Source of the DNA: Varroa destructor
Taxonomy: Eukaryota > Arthropoda > Arachnida > Mesostigmata > Varroidae
DNA length: 64,000 nucleotides
Reading direction: 5' to 3'
Assembly (NCBI RefSeq): GCF_002443255.2
Contig: NW_019211454.1
Location: forward strand, 35,012,061 to 35,076,060
The notes beneath the pieces were generated by a model, which saw only the letters and a list, made by a program, of their open reading frames with translations, had not been told where the DNA came from and ran no database searches. Position numbers and translations under genes: made by a program. How positions within the stretch are numbered: the stretch's first letter is position 1; every line of letters starts with the position of its first letter. Shown in pieces: positions 26,641 to 41,800 of this stretch.

Positions 26641-27712
26641 TACTGGGTGTTCCAAAAAATGTACACACTGCATAATGAACTATAATTTTCTTTTTTTCTT
26701 TTCAATGTATAATTTATTGGAAATAAGAGCTGCACCAAGCTTAACATCCAAACAAAAAAATGAGTATGTGGCAGAAGTAGGAAGACAATATCACAAGGAG
26801 TTTTACGAGGATCCGCCGATGCGATTTACGGTTAATCGGATAAAAGGTAAGTTTGAAATGAACTGTGCAGGATGTTCGTAGGCAATCTTCTTCGAAGACC
26901 AGGAACATTAACGAGCTTCGCCAGCCAGGAAACAAAACTGGAAAGCTATAGTAAAACATTTTAAAAATCTGTGGGGCAATGAAGTCGTAAGCCTGGCATC
27001 AACGAGCCGAGCGCCCGTTGCGTTCCAGGTCCTTGTAGATACAAAAGTTACATTTCAAAGATGGCGCACGCTATCAGAGCAGACGATCTGGATCAAACAA
27101 GATAGTTTCGCGAAAAACGCGAACAGAATGCACACGTTCCGGGCTAGATCGTTCGAAGCGATGAAGCTATATTCAAATGAAATGATACAATTCCTCGACA
27201 TAATTGTTTTTATTGGGAAACTGCAAATCTACATGTTATGTAGAACGACATATTGATTTGCCAGTAGTTCCAGCAAAGGACTCACTGGCTTATTGCTAGC
27301 CGGGACTACCGTCTATTATTTGAGCTTATTGCAAGAACCTGCATTGGTAAGGGCGGCGAACTTCATTGACAACAGGACGGAGAATTCGTATACTATTACC
27401 GTAATGTAAAAGCATATGTTAACGAAAATCTTCCAAACAGATGAACGGGACGATAGCAAGTCGTGTAGAATGCCGTGGCCAGACCTGATGCCAATAAACT
27501 TTCCTCTTATCCCAATAAGCTCATCATTAAGGTATCCCAATACCTTAATGATGAGCTATCGACGATACTAAAACGCTGAAAAGCCATAACAGCAAATTAA
27601 TTGTTTGTGAATCATTAATCCACCGTTATTAACAGAAAACCCACCAAAACGGTAACATCTGCCCGAGCTAAAAAGTTACACATTTTATACAGATTTTTTT
27701 GCAACCCAGATA
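26641..27712 (+). mobile_element. Decayed mariner/Tc1-superfamily transposon, copy 1
   Basis: About 1.07 kb, flanked by TA at both ends. The 5' end (CTGGGTGTTCCAAAAAATGT) matches the inverted 3' end (ACAGATTTTTTTGCAACCCAG) imperfectly, as terminal inverted repeats. Inside, fragments of one transposase are spread over several frames in the expected order. They are an N-terminal helix-turn-helix part (SLTSKQKNEYVAEVGRQ, about 26733), a first catalytic-Asp motif (IVRSDEAIF, Asp codon at 27160), a QQDG motif followed by RNVKAYVNENLPNR (from 27370), and MPWPDLMPINF, which corresponds to the family's SPDLTP-D-F motif. Stops and frameshifts are numerous, including one where the family has Trp after NLPNR, so it is inactive. 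A second, similarly decayed copy lies at 56489-57460. A perfect 18-bp hairpin sits near its 3' end. Confidence 0.85.
27518..27557. repeat. Perfect 18-bp inverted repeat, 4-nt loop
   Basis: The arms 27518-27535 (AGCTCATCATTAAGGTAT) and 27540-27557 are exact reverse complements around CCCA. It lies within the decayed transposon, so it probably formed after insertion. Confidence 0.95.
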
Positions 27713-30153
27713 CTCAGCGTACGTAAGGACAAACACGAGTTACAACTACGTAAATTCTATCTATTTTTTTCGAACACAGTACATTGTATGTATACTGCTC
27801 ATGCATATTGTTGCTTTCAAGGAAGTAATACAAGCTCCGGTGTTCGCTACTTTCGATCACCCCAATAAACGTTGACAGGAGTCATCGGTAGGAATAACAG
27901 GCGAGTGAATGACGCGAGTATCCATCAGCAGAGATATCTATCCAATATCTTCTATTGTTCCTTCCATTTTTTCTGTCAGCAACTCAGCAATGAATGTAAT
28001 CTTAAATTTCTCTTCGTAATTACCTATCGGTATTTTCGACTTTTTTTGGCCACTTATTAGCTGATCTTGTATGATGCTCGGGATCACTAGATCGCTTACC
28101 TTAAGCTCGTATTCGACGATGCATCTCTACGCCGTTTTTTTCCTTACACTACGTTGGTCGGCGATCTGGCTGGCAAATCTTGCCTCGTTTTTGAGCATTC
28201 AGTGTGTGAGCGTGCGCCGAGAAATCTCTGCGTAAACCGTGCTTTGTCCGGCCTTCAGTTGTCGTCGGCACCGTGGCATTTACCATCATTCGTTCCCTCA
28301 CCTACTATCGAAAGGACCAATCAGCTGATCTGTGAGAAAAGCGCGAACGCCAACTTGCTTTCCATTTTGACGTTGCCGTCAATATTATGCGGAGGATGAA
28401 TATTGAATCACTTCGTTAAACAACGATTGGCCTTGGTGACGGATGTCTCACACCTTGTCGCTGTTGTTTTGTTAAATAATCACCGAATATTGTTCGTTTA
28501 TCCTTTCGGGTTTAAAGTCTTTATTTCTAATTTACGAGTCACCAGTGTGTTACTATGCGTATAGAGTATTATTGCCACGAGCGAAGACCTTAAATTCAAT
28601 TGCTAAGAAACATCTTTTTCGGCACACTGCTATGCCAAAATGTGGACTTAGCGTGCACATATATATATATATACGCGTTTTTAGATGGTATATGGCGTAT
28701 GTCACATAGTATTTGGACTCTGATCTTGTTTCGTTAGGAAAAATGCAGGTTGTTGTTTGCGTACACGAATACCTTGACTACTGTGAAGTAATCGTGCTTC
28801 CACGAATGCAATGTCCTCCTCAGCTTCCTAGCTTCCACTACGGTGTTTGCCGATCGATCGGTACGATGTCAAGTCTATCATCTGGAAATGGCCGGCAGGG
28901 GTGTTGCAGAGAACTCTCGCGATACAATGTCTACTGCATTGCGCACTCCTTACCCTACACAGAAGTGGTCAGGTGCTGCTTCTGGCCTGACGAGCAAAGA
29001 GGGAGCTAACACAATGGTGACGAAGACGATGCGTACTCATTGACGCTGAGTGTACACTGCTCTGTCCCGGACCATCGACGTTGCCGCCGCTGCTGTCCGA
29101 TGAATTCGGCAGCGGTTGATATCTGTGGTGTGCCACACGCGATGTGGTGCAACTAGACAAGGTAACGACCTTGTCTAGTCTTGTATATTTCGCCGTAGAG
29201 CAGCCGCCTGCCGTAGAGGACTGATAGACGGTAAGCGGCTATGCTGATGCTAAACCGGGCAAATATCAACCAAAGCGAACTGCAGTAGGAGCAGCAAAAG
29301 CGACACGCGTTCGTTGTTTAGCCAGCTACTCAGCCTATCTTAGCTTCGTCCGCACCTGCCCTTTCCTGCAAGAGTCTAGGCCTTCTGCCGTGAGGATTTG
29401 CTCCAGCAATTCAAACGACGCTCCACAGAGCTCACGTGGCGAACGACACCATCGCATCTGTTGCATGGCTGCATCGTCCGCGCATCCGCTTTCATAAAGC
29501 GCCGACGTCCATGAAGTGCTTGGAAGTACCTGCTTCGTTACTGATATTGGCAGAGAAACAGAACAAAATCAAGCAGGAATTTTATTTCCGCGACGGACTT
29601 ACAGTCCAGTGTGTGATTTTCTTATATTAGAAACAGAAATAACTTTAACTGATAAGTTATTGTTTTTCGTGCAAGTGAGAAGGACCGTCAACGCTAGTAT
29701 TCTTACTTTGGTCCGTGTGTATAACGACTCGAGTCGCGTAAAACAATACTTCAGACTTGATGGGTAATTGAACTCGCCAGCTTTTGTTACATCGTTTGCT
29801 TACCAAATGCAAAAAAATAGAAATTATGGTCCTCTAAACTTACCACGGTTTCTGCAAAGCGAGAACCAGCAATCAAAGACAAAGAACCGTGCCTTAGTCT
29901 TACCACTCCTTTCAAGAAAAAGATTTCTATTCTATTGTACCTCAACTCTGTCGCCGCCTAGTTCCTAGTTAGGTAGTGCTTCTGATTTCCGATTTTCAAT
30001 GACCCCAGTTTACTGGGACAATCTGAAGGTAACCGTTTGTTGACTGCCCCAGCGGCAATTTGCCAGAAACTAACCGATATTATCAACAAAGGGGCCGTCC
30101 GCTTGTGTAGTTTTATTTCTACCGCTGCTACTTGATCTCTTGTGGTCATATAG
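27713..30153. other. No supportable gene
   Basis: Several short frames occur. The most protein-like begins with an ATG at 28888 in a good Kozak context (GAAATGG) and runs 51 codons, but it has no family match. The stretch 28700-29500 is relatively GC-rich and could hold a 5' exon or promoter. A 13-base AT tract lies near 28660. Confidence 0.45.
29152..29179. repeat. Perfect 12-bp inverted repeat, 4-nt loop
   Basis: ACTAGACAAGGT (29152-29163) pairs exactly with ACCTTGTCTAGT (29168-29179) around AACG. Confidence 0.95.
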
Positions 30154-30350
30154 CGATGTCAAAGAGTATGGTGTGACCCCTATTATTGGTATATTCAGCA
30201 CAATACTAGCCGGGCTGGCTATATTAATCATTGGTTGCTTCTATTGCGTATGTGCTGATGATGGTGATATATCTGAAAGGAGCGTGTACGAAAATGCGGA
30301 CGACTCCGACGATTTCGCACGAGCCGGTGAAAATGCACCAGTGTTTATGG
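30154..30350 (+). CDS. Candidate exon encoding one membrane span and an acidic tail
   Basis: The gene is not recognised. An acceptor with a pyrimidine-rich tract (TCTCTTGTGGTCATATAG, ending at 30153) and a donor (ATGG|GTAAAT, after 30350) bound a 197-nt exon. The product reads as a short juxtamembrane piece (DVKEYGV), a hydrophobic span of about 24 residues (TPIIGIFSTILAGLAILIIG), a Cys-rich boundary (CFYCVC) that could be palmitoylated, and a short acidic tail (SVYENADDSDDF). This is the layout of a single-pass membrane protein with a cytoplasmic tail. The ORF itself continues to 30526 into a second hydrophobic C-terminus, so an unspliced reading is possible. No ectodomain exon was found upstream. 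Its relation to the downstream WDR47 gene is unknown. Confidence 0.4.
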
Positions 30351-30630
30351 GTAAATTTTCTGTGGTGATAATTCTTCACCACCAGCATGGGTGGCCAGAC
30401 GGATGCGAAGCACTGACTGACCCGACAGGTGCGCGCGAATTGACCCATCGCCCTCGGTTTACCAGCATCACCGCTGTTGTCATCGCCGCCGTAACCTTAG
30501 CAGCAGTTACGATCGTTTTTATTTAACAACTAGAACTTGTTCCTGTCAATCGCCCAGATGGCGTTGTCCACCATTTCGTCGGCCGCTTGCTCACCGGGCC
30601 TGCCAACAGCTGAGCTTTCAACGCAGCAAA

Positions 30631-30651
30631 CAGCAGCAGCAGCAGCAGCAG
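30631..30651. repeat. (CAG)7 repeat in GC-rich block
   Basis: Seven CAG units with further CAG/CAA units on either side. One frame gives poly-Gln followed by about 60 open codons; another, starting at an ATG near 30557, gives poly-Ala and then a stop. Confidence 0.9.
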
Positions 30652-33619
30652 GAGCGGCAGCAAACAACAGCTGAATCAAAAGGCCAGCGGCTTAAAGTCG
30701 CAGGCGGTCGCTACTTGCTGACCGCCGTTAGAAACGCGTCCGCGCACCGGGCACGCACCTTCCGCGACCTCTGCTGTACATTTGAGTTTAAACGAACTTT
30801 TGTTAAAACAGAAACTGCATTAGAGCCGCAGAGGCAGTATCCAGCAAGCGATAGTCAGTGACGGCAACACAGCCGTCGATAATGCTGTACCAGCAGTAAG
30901 AATATGCGCTAAACATTATCAGCATATCATAATCGTCTATAGCAGCAACAGTAACGGCACAGGTTACAGTAGCAACAGAAACGTTTCTAGACTCAAAAAA
31001 CGTTTTGGAGAAAGAGGCGGAGAACGGTGCGGTGCCGTTGGCGAGTCATATAAAGCAGGTGACGAACTCTGTCGCTGTCAGGTCTGCTTCTACTTCCTAT
31101 CACCAGAACCGTTTGAGGCCTTTGGTTCCGTTGGATTGCGATCACATATTTGGTAATGTGTATGTATCAAACGACTGCAATTCAATTGCAGATGATTTCT
31201 CACTCTGATATGACCAGTGATTGTGAACTGTGACACCTGTGGGGGGTGGCGACATGTATATGGTAGCTTCTTGTAGCAAGTGCTGAAAACTCCTTCGGAA
31301 CGCCGGAACTGCAAGGCATTGAGGTTTGCTGCCTGTGTATAAATGAACACAGATAAACCCTTCAAGAGAAATCGTCCCTTTATCATCGCACTTTAGGAAA
31401 TACGTTACAGCTGAACGTGGAGTATCAGACCAGATGAGTCGTTTTGCCTATCCTTCATACGCCCAATTGGGCTTTCGGCTGATACCGCGAGGTATTGCCG
31501 AGGATCCGTCCAAAAGAAGAAGAGCTCTTCAGACGCTGGTAACTGCACATTAGTAATGTATAGTCATTAGCGAGCTAGCTTAATAATGAAGGAGACATTT
31601 CAGTTGTTGCACTATTGCCTTTTCTGTCTATTCTAGATAATTCAAAAATGATTATCTCCCAACAATAGTCATTCTTAAGTTAGATAGCAATCAGAAAAAA
31701 TTTGCTGTGATTTCCACGCAGTCACATAGGCATGATGTTAATGTATTTAATGATATATACTAGACCTATTTATCGGCCTTTAATGATTTGACCAGAACAA
31801 AATAGGCCATTGTCTTACAGTAGGTTACAACCCTATCAGATAATCAAACCAATGAAGTCGCTGTAACGTTCAACATAGACCTGAGTGAAATCGGGTGACT
31901 GCAAGTTGCCAAGCTCCTTCTTTGTGTCACCAAAATGGGTTATTATTGTGGGCTATTTTCCTTGAACCGTATGAAGTTAGGTTGCTAACTGAATGATATC
32001 GGATCCGATTGAGCTTTTAGTAAATGTTTTTTGTGAACAATTTTGGAGAAATACCTCTTAATGTTCGTTTCCGTTTTGAAAATCCGCTCTCATTTTTGGC
32101 GATCATTTAGAGCAGTAGCTAGATTAAAACGTATATCCTAATGCATATCCGAAAACTATCTACGATACCATTTTCTTCTCTTGAAAATATAATGAATCAT
32201 GAACAGCGCTTTGTGGGGATTTGCTCGTCTTAATAAAATTGTTCAAATGCCTAGTGAATATTACTACTTCTGATATATCGGTTTCCAAGTGCCTTCGTTT
32301 AGGATAATTGAAGCTTATAAGTCGTGCGAACTGCCATTAATTCTCCACAGGTCCTATTTTTTAATGCAATCATCGTAGCTTGTGCAAAAATTTGTCTGTA
32401 GGCTTAAGTTTAAGTAACCTTATTGACTTGGTGTCCGTAGTCCTTTACAAGATATTTGTGTCTATATTGCCCATCAGCAGGATAAAGCAAATTCAGATAT
32501 AACTAGTTGTGAGTAAAAGCCAAAATAGTTCTTCTCAAGGCATGCGATTGAAATGTACCTTTTTTGCGATATTTTCTGCCTCGTAGTTCGTAAAAAGCGA
32601 ACAGGCCTATTTACCGGTTGGCCTATTTATTTGAATGGACGCATTTCGAACTGCTGTAGGTGTGCGCTTTTAAAAAAGACGGTTTGCTACACGGTACACT
32701 GCGAGATTCTCATGTGATGTCTAAGGCATAGTGCAAGCCGAAAGGGAGAGAAACACATTAGACAGCATCTTATGGATAGTATTTACTTGACTGTCAAACA
32801 TGATCATCGACCTATAAGATAAGGTGATCTCACTAGATGGGCCAAGACCGAGGCAACTTGGGCTTATTAGTTCCAGCTGAAAACCGCTTACCACGTGTTT
32901 TAGTAATATCTTGCCTGTCGTAGAACGCTGCGGGAAAGTTTCGCGCCTTTTGTTCTATAACTAGATGATAATTCGTCCCAAAATCAGTACATGTACCATA
33001 AATACATCTATTGAGGACCGTTCCCATTAAGGCGGCTGTTTGCCGGCTGCCTGAGCAAAAATCCCATCAGCAGATGGTATTAATTATGTACATCGCATGT
33101 ACCATCCTTGACTTGGCGCGGGAATATTTCGATTGAGTTGAATCCAGCAAATGAGTAAACTTTTTAAGATATGCCTCTTAGTATTATGCACGTAGGACTA
33201 ACAAAATCATAGCACAACTTGAATATAAGCTGAACAATTATTTCGCAAAATTAAAAATGTATTATTATTATATTAATTATCTACTCCAATTTTAAGTTGG
33301 GTTGGCCGTTTTACTGAAAATATATTACAACGAGTTAGCTGACGTTATTGCTATAGATTCGAAAGAGAAAGGCGCCAAACTATAGCCACAAGCTAATCGA
33401 AATTGTCGTAAACTTTAAAGTGACCGCTCAAATATGACCGCCAAAACAACGGAGTACCTCGAGTAAACTTCTTGATTGAGACCCACACTATTATAATATT
33501 TGGAAAGATGTGCTAGTCTTCTTGTTCAACGAGTTATTATAATAATGCCTGTTTTTACTATAATTACAACAACGATTAGTGGGAGCTGTGTTAACGTAAT
33601 GGACAAAAAAGGTTTTTGC

Positions 33620-33638
33620 GGGGGGAGGGGGGGAGGGG
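33620..33638 (+). repeat. G-rich tract, possible G-quadruplex
   Basis: Runs of six, seven and four G are separated by single A residues. The long runs provide enough G-triplets for an intramolecular quadruplex. The surrounding DNA is AT-rich. Confidence 0.6.
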
Positions 33639-35053
33639 TAGAATAGTGTGAGCACTGATCCTACCGTATGTGCTTAGGTGGCTACAGTATAATCGCAGTC
33701 CTACTATTAAAGCACGATGTCTATTGCTCGCCTAATCTCACACATAGCATGGGGACTAACACAAGTTCTAGTAGCAAGAGGATTACCATGCCCCTTCTAC
33801 TACCCCGTTCTTGACCGCAGGAACATTACAGCAGGACACACAGTGTATACATGTATTCTGATGGTCCTGCCTTCAGTAGCAAATTGATCGCCAGCAGGCA
33901 GTGTTGTAATCAAACCGGAACAATCGTCCTCGATCAAAAGCGACCCATTGCGAAGTAGCGTCAACAGCCGACATCAGTATCGTGAATCGTCAAGAGGGAT
34001 TGACGCGAGGAACGTATGTGAAAGCCAGTCAATTTGAGCGAGTGTCATATGGCTTAACGACTGCTGTTGTTGATCGATAATGTTGTTGTTGCGGCTTATA
34101 ATAATAGCGTTGGTGCCAGTTTGTCATCGTCGCGTTTTGTGTAATTATTCTAGGTGCCATGTATACGCTCGATCGTGTCGACTGTCACGCCAGGTACAAT
34201 AGGACCCTGTGATCCGTCAGTCAATACGATGACTTCTAAATTTTGCCGGTAGCTGATTTAAAACCTTTTAACTTATTTCTCTAGCAACCAATCTATTAAC
34301 AAGCAGAATAGTGATAATGATATGTATTTTTGTGACCTTCAACGTTCGGCCGGTGGACGTCACAACAAAAATGAACGGGTCAGCCACAGAAAATAACAGA
34401 AGTCTAGGGATGAATGAAAACACATATGTGTTAATCTGACGCTGACGCCCGCCATGAATTCTATTATTATTGTGACAGCCACGAGTCAGATATATGTCAT
34501 TGTTTTCCATGTTGCCATTGTTGTGCACGTTTGTCGGTACCACGACGAACGATTACTGTTATCTTAAAACATCTGGCAAGACGAGGCGATGCTTCGTAAA
34601 GGTGTGTCATCCGGCAACTACTTCACGAACTACTGAGGTAGTTGTCGACAATAAACATGAACTGTATCCTCTCGTGGAGCATTTGTTTTTTTCTAGAACG
34701 TCCCGTAATCATAGCCAGAGTTACGTATTGATAAGTTTAAAACATTAAGCTCCTACTACATTTATATGTTAATTAAGCAGCGTATTAACTGCATGAGACC
34801 TGTCATTAACACTAGGATATCTATCACAAGTCGGAGGCAGATGTTTGGAAGGGCCCCTTAGAGGAACATTGTGATCTATATGAACGCAGTATGCCTAGAT
34901 GTTTTCCTCTAGGTAAGACACTGTTGTTGTGTTGATATAGTAATTTACAAAAATAATAATTGTGCAGGGTGATAATGAAAAAACCAATACGATTGTTGAA
35001 ACTTTTATTCTCACTGCAGTTGAATCTGCTACATTTCAGTCAGACAATCATAA

Positions 35054-38530
<3,477 letters not shown>

Positions 38531-38635
38531 GACGGAACCTTCTGACTGCGATGAGCGGACGTTAAACATTCACATGGGTATTACGGACAGTTTCATTTCA
38601 TAACTCGTAGCTAAGAACGGGTGGTCAACATAAAA

Positions 38636-38822
38636 AATAAAAGGTGTGCCCCTTTTATCCAGGAACAAAATCACACTTTTTCTCTACCCAGTCTCCCTTC
38701 TTTGTGCTTCTAAATCTACCCCTTTGCTAACTAGATAGCTGGAGCAACTTTCAAGAAAACTATTGTTAGAGCGGAAAAATTTACTTTTGTCCATTCTAAG
38801 CGTTGTACAGAAGCTCAATAAA
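38636..38822 (+). terminator. Candidate poly(A) signals of WDR47
   Basis: AATAAA occurs at 38636-38641, about 105 nt after the stop, and again at 38817-38822. The second is followed by a poly-G run rather than the usual GT-rich element, so the first is the better candidate. Confidence 0.5.
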
Positions 38823-41800
38823 ACAAAGGGGGGGTCCAATAAGCGGTAGCATTATCGCTTAGGCAGCTGATATATGCGCAAACATCGCATAGAAATGTAA
38901 TCTTTAGCGGCTTTTCATCCGTTAGTCAGTTGTTGAAGCCGTATGGGAGTCGTCACCGACGTTATAGCGACGTGCCTGAACGAGTCGCCACTTCACCATC
39001 AAATACATGCGACCATTGCAATTGAGCTTCTAATAATAATCATAATAATAGCTGATATGCATGCCTTCAGTTCAGACTTGAAAAAGAGTGCATGCATCGC
39101 GTATTTATTGCGCTACATTACTCTGAATACGAAGAAGAAGAAAAAATATGAAAGATAATGGGATAAGAACACGACGACGCAGAGCAAGAGAACGACAGAA
39201 AAGAACGAAAAGCTGGCCCGCTTTCTAGGAGCGCCCATTAACGGGACGTAGAAGCGAAAATTGCCGGTGTATGACCGATAAGATAGTTGTAACAAATGCG
39301 TATTTCCGCAACAATTGCTAATGCATTCATACAGGTGACATGAGATAGAGATGAAATCGCTTTCACTAAGGAAGTGTGATTTGTCGATTTCGCGCGAAGG
39401 ACAACAAATGCATAGGAGAGTATATGAAGACTACTAATTATAAGTATACAGAGCTGAGTGACAGCTTTGGCATATACATACCCAGCACGTATATGATTAT
39501 TATATGTAATGAACAGAGAGACGATAAAACTAACCGAACGCTATATATGTACTGCTCTGCTATAAATGTCATCTTTGTGGTAAGCTCTTCGCAAATGGCA
39601 AAACGACACTATTCGAAAATAGGCTAACTCGCCAAGCGAGATTCGACATAACAGAACAAACAATAATGATACGTAATAGAAATTAGGTGACATATTTGTG
39701 GGTTTCAGCAACATTTCTATAGATGTCTATATGATGACCCGTCGGTAAAGAAGTAAATGAAAGAGAGCCATCGAGAGGACAGTTATATTCAGTAACGTTT
39801 TGACACACCATACCATTTGTAACGATGATCGCCACCAGTCATCCCTTGCGCCTTACCGATACGGAATGGTCACACAAGAGTATACCCGGAAAAGAAAGGT
39901 GCTTTACTGCTATTAGTACATCCATAGAGGTAACAACCAAGAAATGACCATTATTTGCAGATAAGGCGTAACTCAGTGCCATGAAGTGTCTCACGATATT
40001 CAAACGATATTTAAATCAACAACGAGAAAAATGAAGCACAGCCGCACGATGACGGACAAAGGACAAATAAACAAAATAACAACCCACAACGTGACAATAT
40101 TCGTTTCTCCTATCGAAGTTACCATTTGTTCTTAAGTTCATTCCACTGTAGTTAACTGACTCTCAGAGAAAGTGGACGATGGAATATGTTACTTATGCAT
40201 ACACGCATTTATCGAGTGATCCCTGTAGTTCTAAACGTTGTAGCCGGTAGAATTAGATAGAGCGAACGATTTCTATACATGTACCCGCCAAACATTATAA
40301 TGGCACAGTAATCCCTTTAGCCAGTGAGGATTCTTTAAAAATTTTATGTTGCTTATAAAAGTCATTGTTACGTCTGAAGGCTATCCGACGAATCCAGCTA
40401 ACAGGACAGTAACAAATTCGTGTAGAGAGCACAAGAGTTCATTTCCTATGGTGACTCATACACAGATGCATGCCGATGTCAGCAGCGGAGACTCTTCTGA
40501 AATTTATGACCATAGTGAATAAACATTGAGAAAAAAACAACACGGAGTCTGTAAATGGGATTGCTTGTGAGGGTTTGCATTCATTTTGTGTTCCTAGATT
40601 CAACTAGTACCTATGTTCAACCGACGGTACAAGACGGAATTGTCGTGTATGGAAAGATACAAGAACCATAATGTTTGCTAAACGACTCTCGATAATAGGG
40701 ACATCTTCGAATAGAGGTAAACAAGATGCAAAGATGAGGAAATTAACGGTGTCGAATAAACGTAAATTTTGTTGTATAACACCGATAGTTACCAAGTGTT
40801 CTTATGTATAGATATTCGATAACAATTCGTTTCGAACAGCAGACTATTCAGACATTACTAGTTATATCATTGGCTATTTAATAAACAATGGTAGGTTATT
40901 TGTTAAGTATAGAGACTGAAATGAACACTGTTTGCGACCTTATTTTTGCTCAAGAACCGCATGCACCGAATAATTTCGAAACAAGAGCGGAAACGCTGAC
41001 GACACTGCCGTGCGGTGTTGACTGGCACAAATACGAAAATCTCTCCTGGAACGAATGCGGAAGTATAAGGAGAAAAATTCGTTTACTCAAAAAGCGCATC
41101 CTAAACAACGTAATGTGTTCAGACGAACACTGACACAATTCAATTCTAGAATAGCTTCTTTTTTATCGTTGATAACTCCTTATGATTTTTTTTATATCAC
41201 AACACTTGGAAAGCTTTTTTACCAGGTTCGAAAGTGAACGATCCTCAGGAGGACCAAAAACGGTTATAGCCATAGCGTAAACAGATCAGACACCTGCAAA
41301 ATACCAAAAAAAAAAAGATTTAAAATTGTATAGACAGAAAGAGATAAAAATATTTTGTCGTGAGCATTTGTAAACAAAAAAGCAGATAACAATGAACATC
41401 ACACTTTTCCACCTCAGTGCGAGACTTCTTTTCTAGAGGCTATCTTGTTGGCAGGAGATGGATCGTAGCAAGTGCATCAAACTGAAATACTTCAAGCAAT
41501 GTTCCTTTTTGAACTGCCTGTTGTGGAGGGATATAAGTTTTAAACGATTATTTTGTGCCTTGAAAGTTATTATTGCTTATATAGCGCTGGGCTTAGTTGA
41601 CAAGTTTTATGAAACAAAAGTTTCCGAACTTTAGTCAGTGACCTTTGGAATATCTATCTCTTATCAGACGCCGACATAATAGGATATCCCCAATCTATAC
41701 TTATTTCTTAATCTGCAAATTATAAGTGTAGTTGTAGCCTATGCCACCAGCTGGCATACGTCTACGCTACAAGCATTTTAAATTACATTTATAATTTCGA

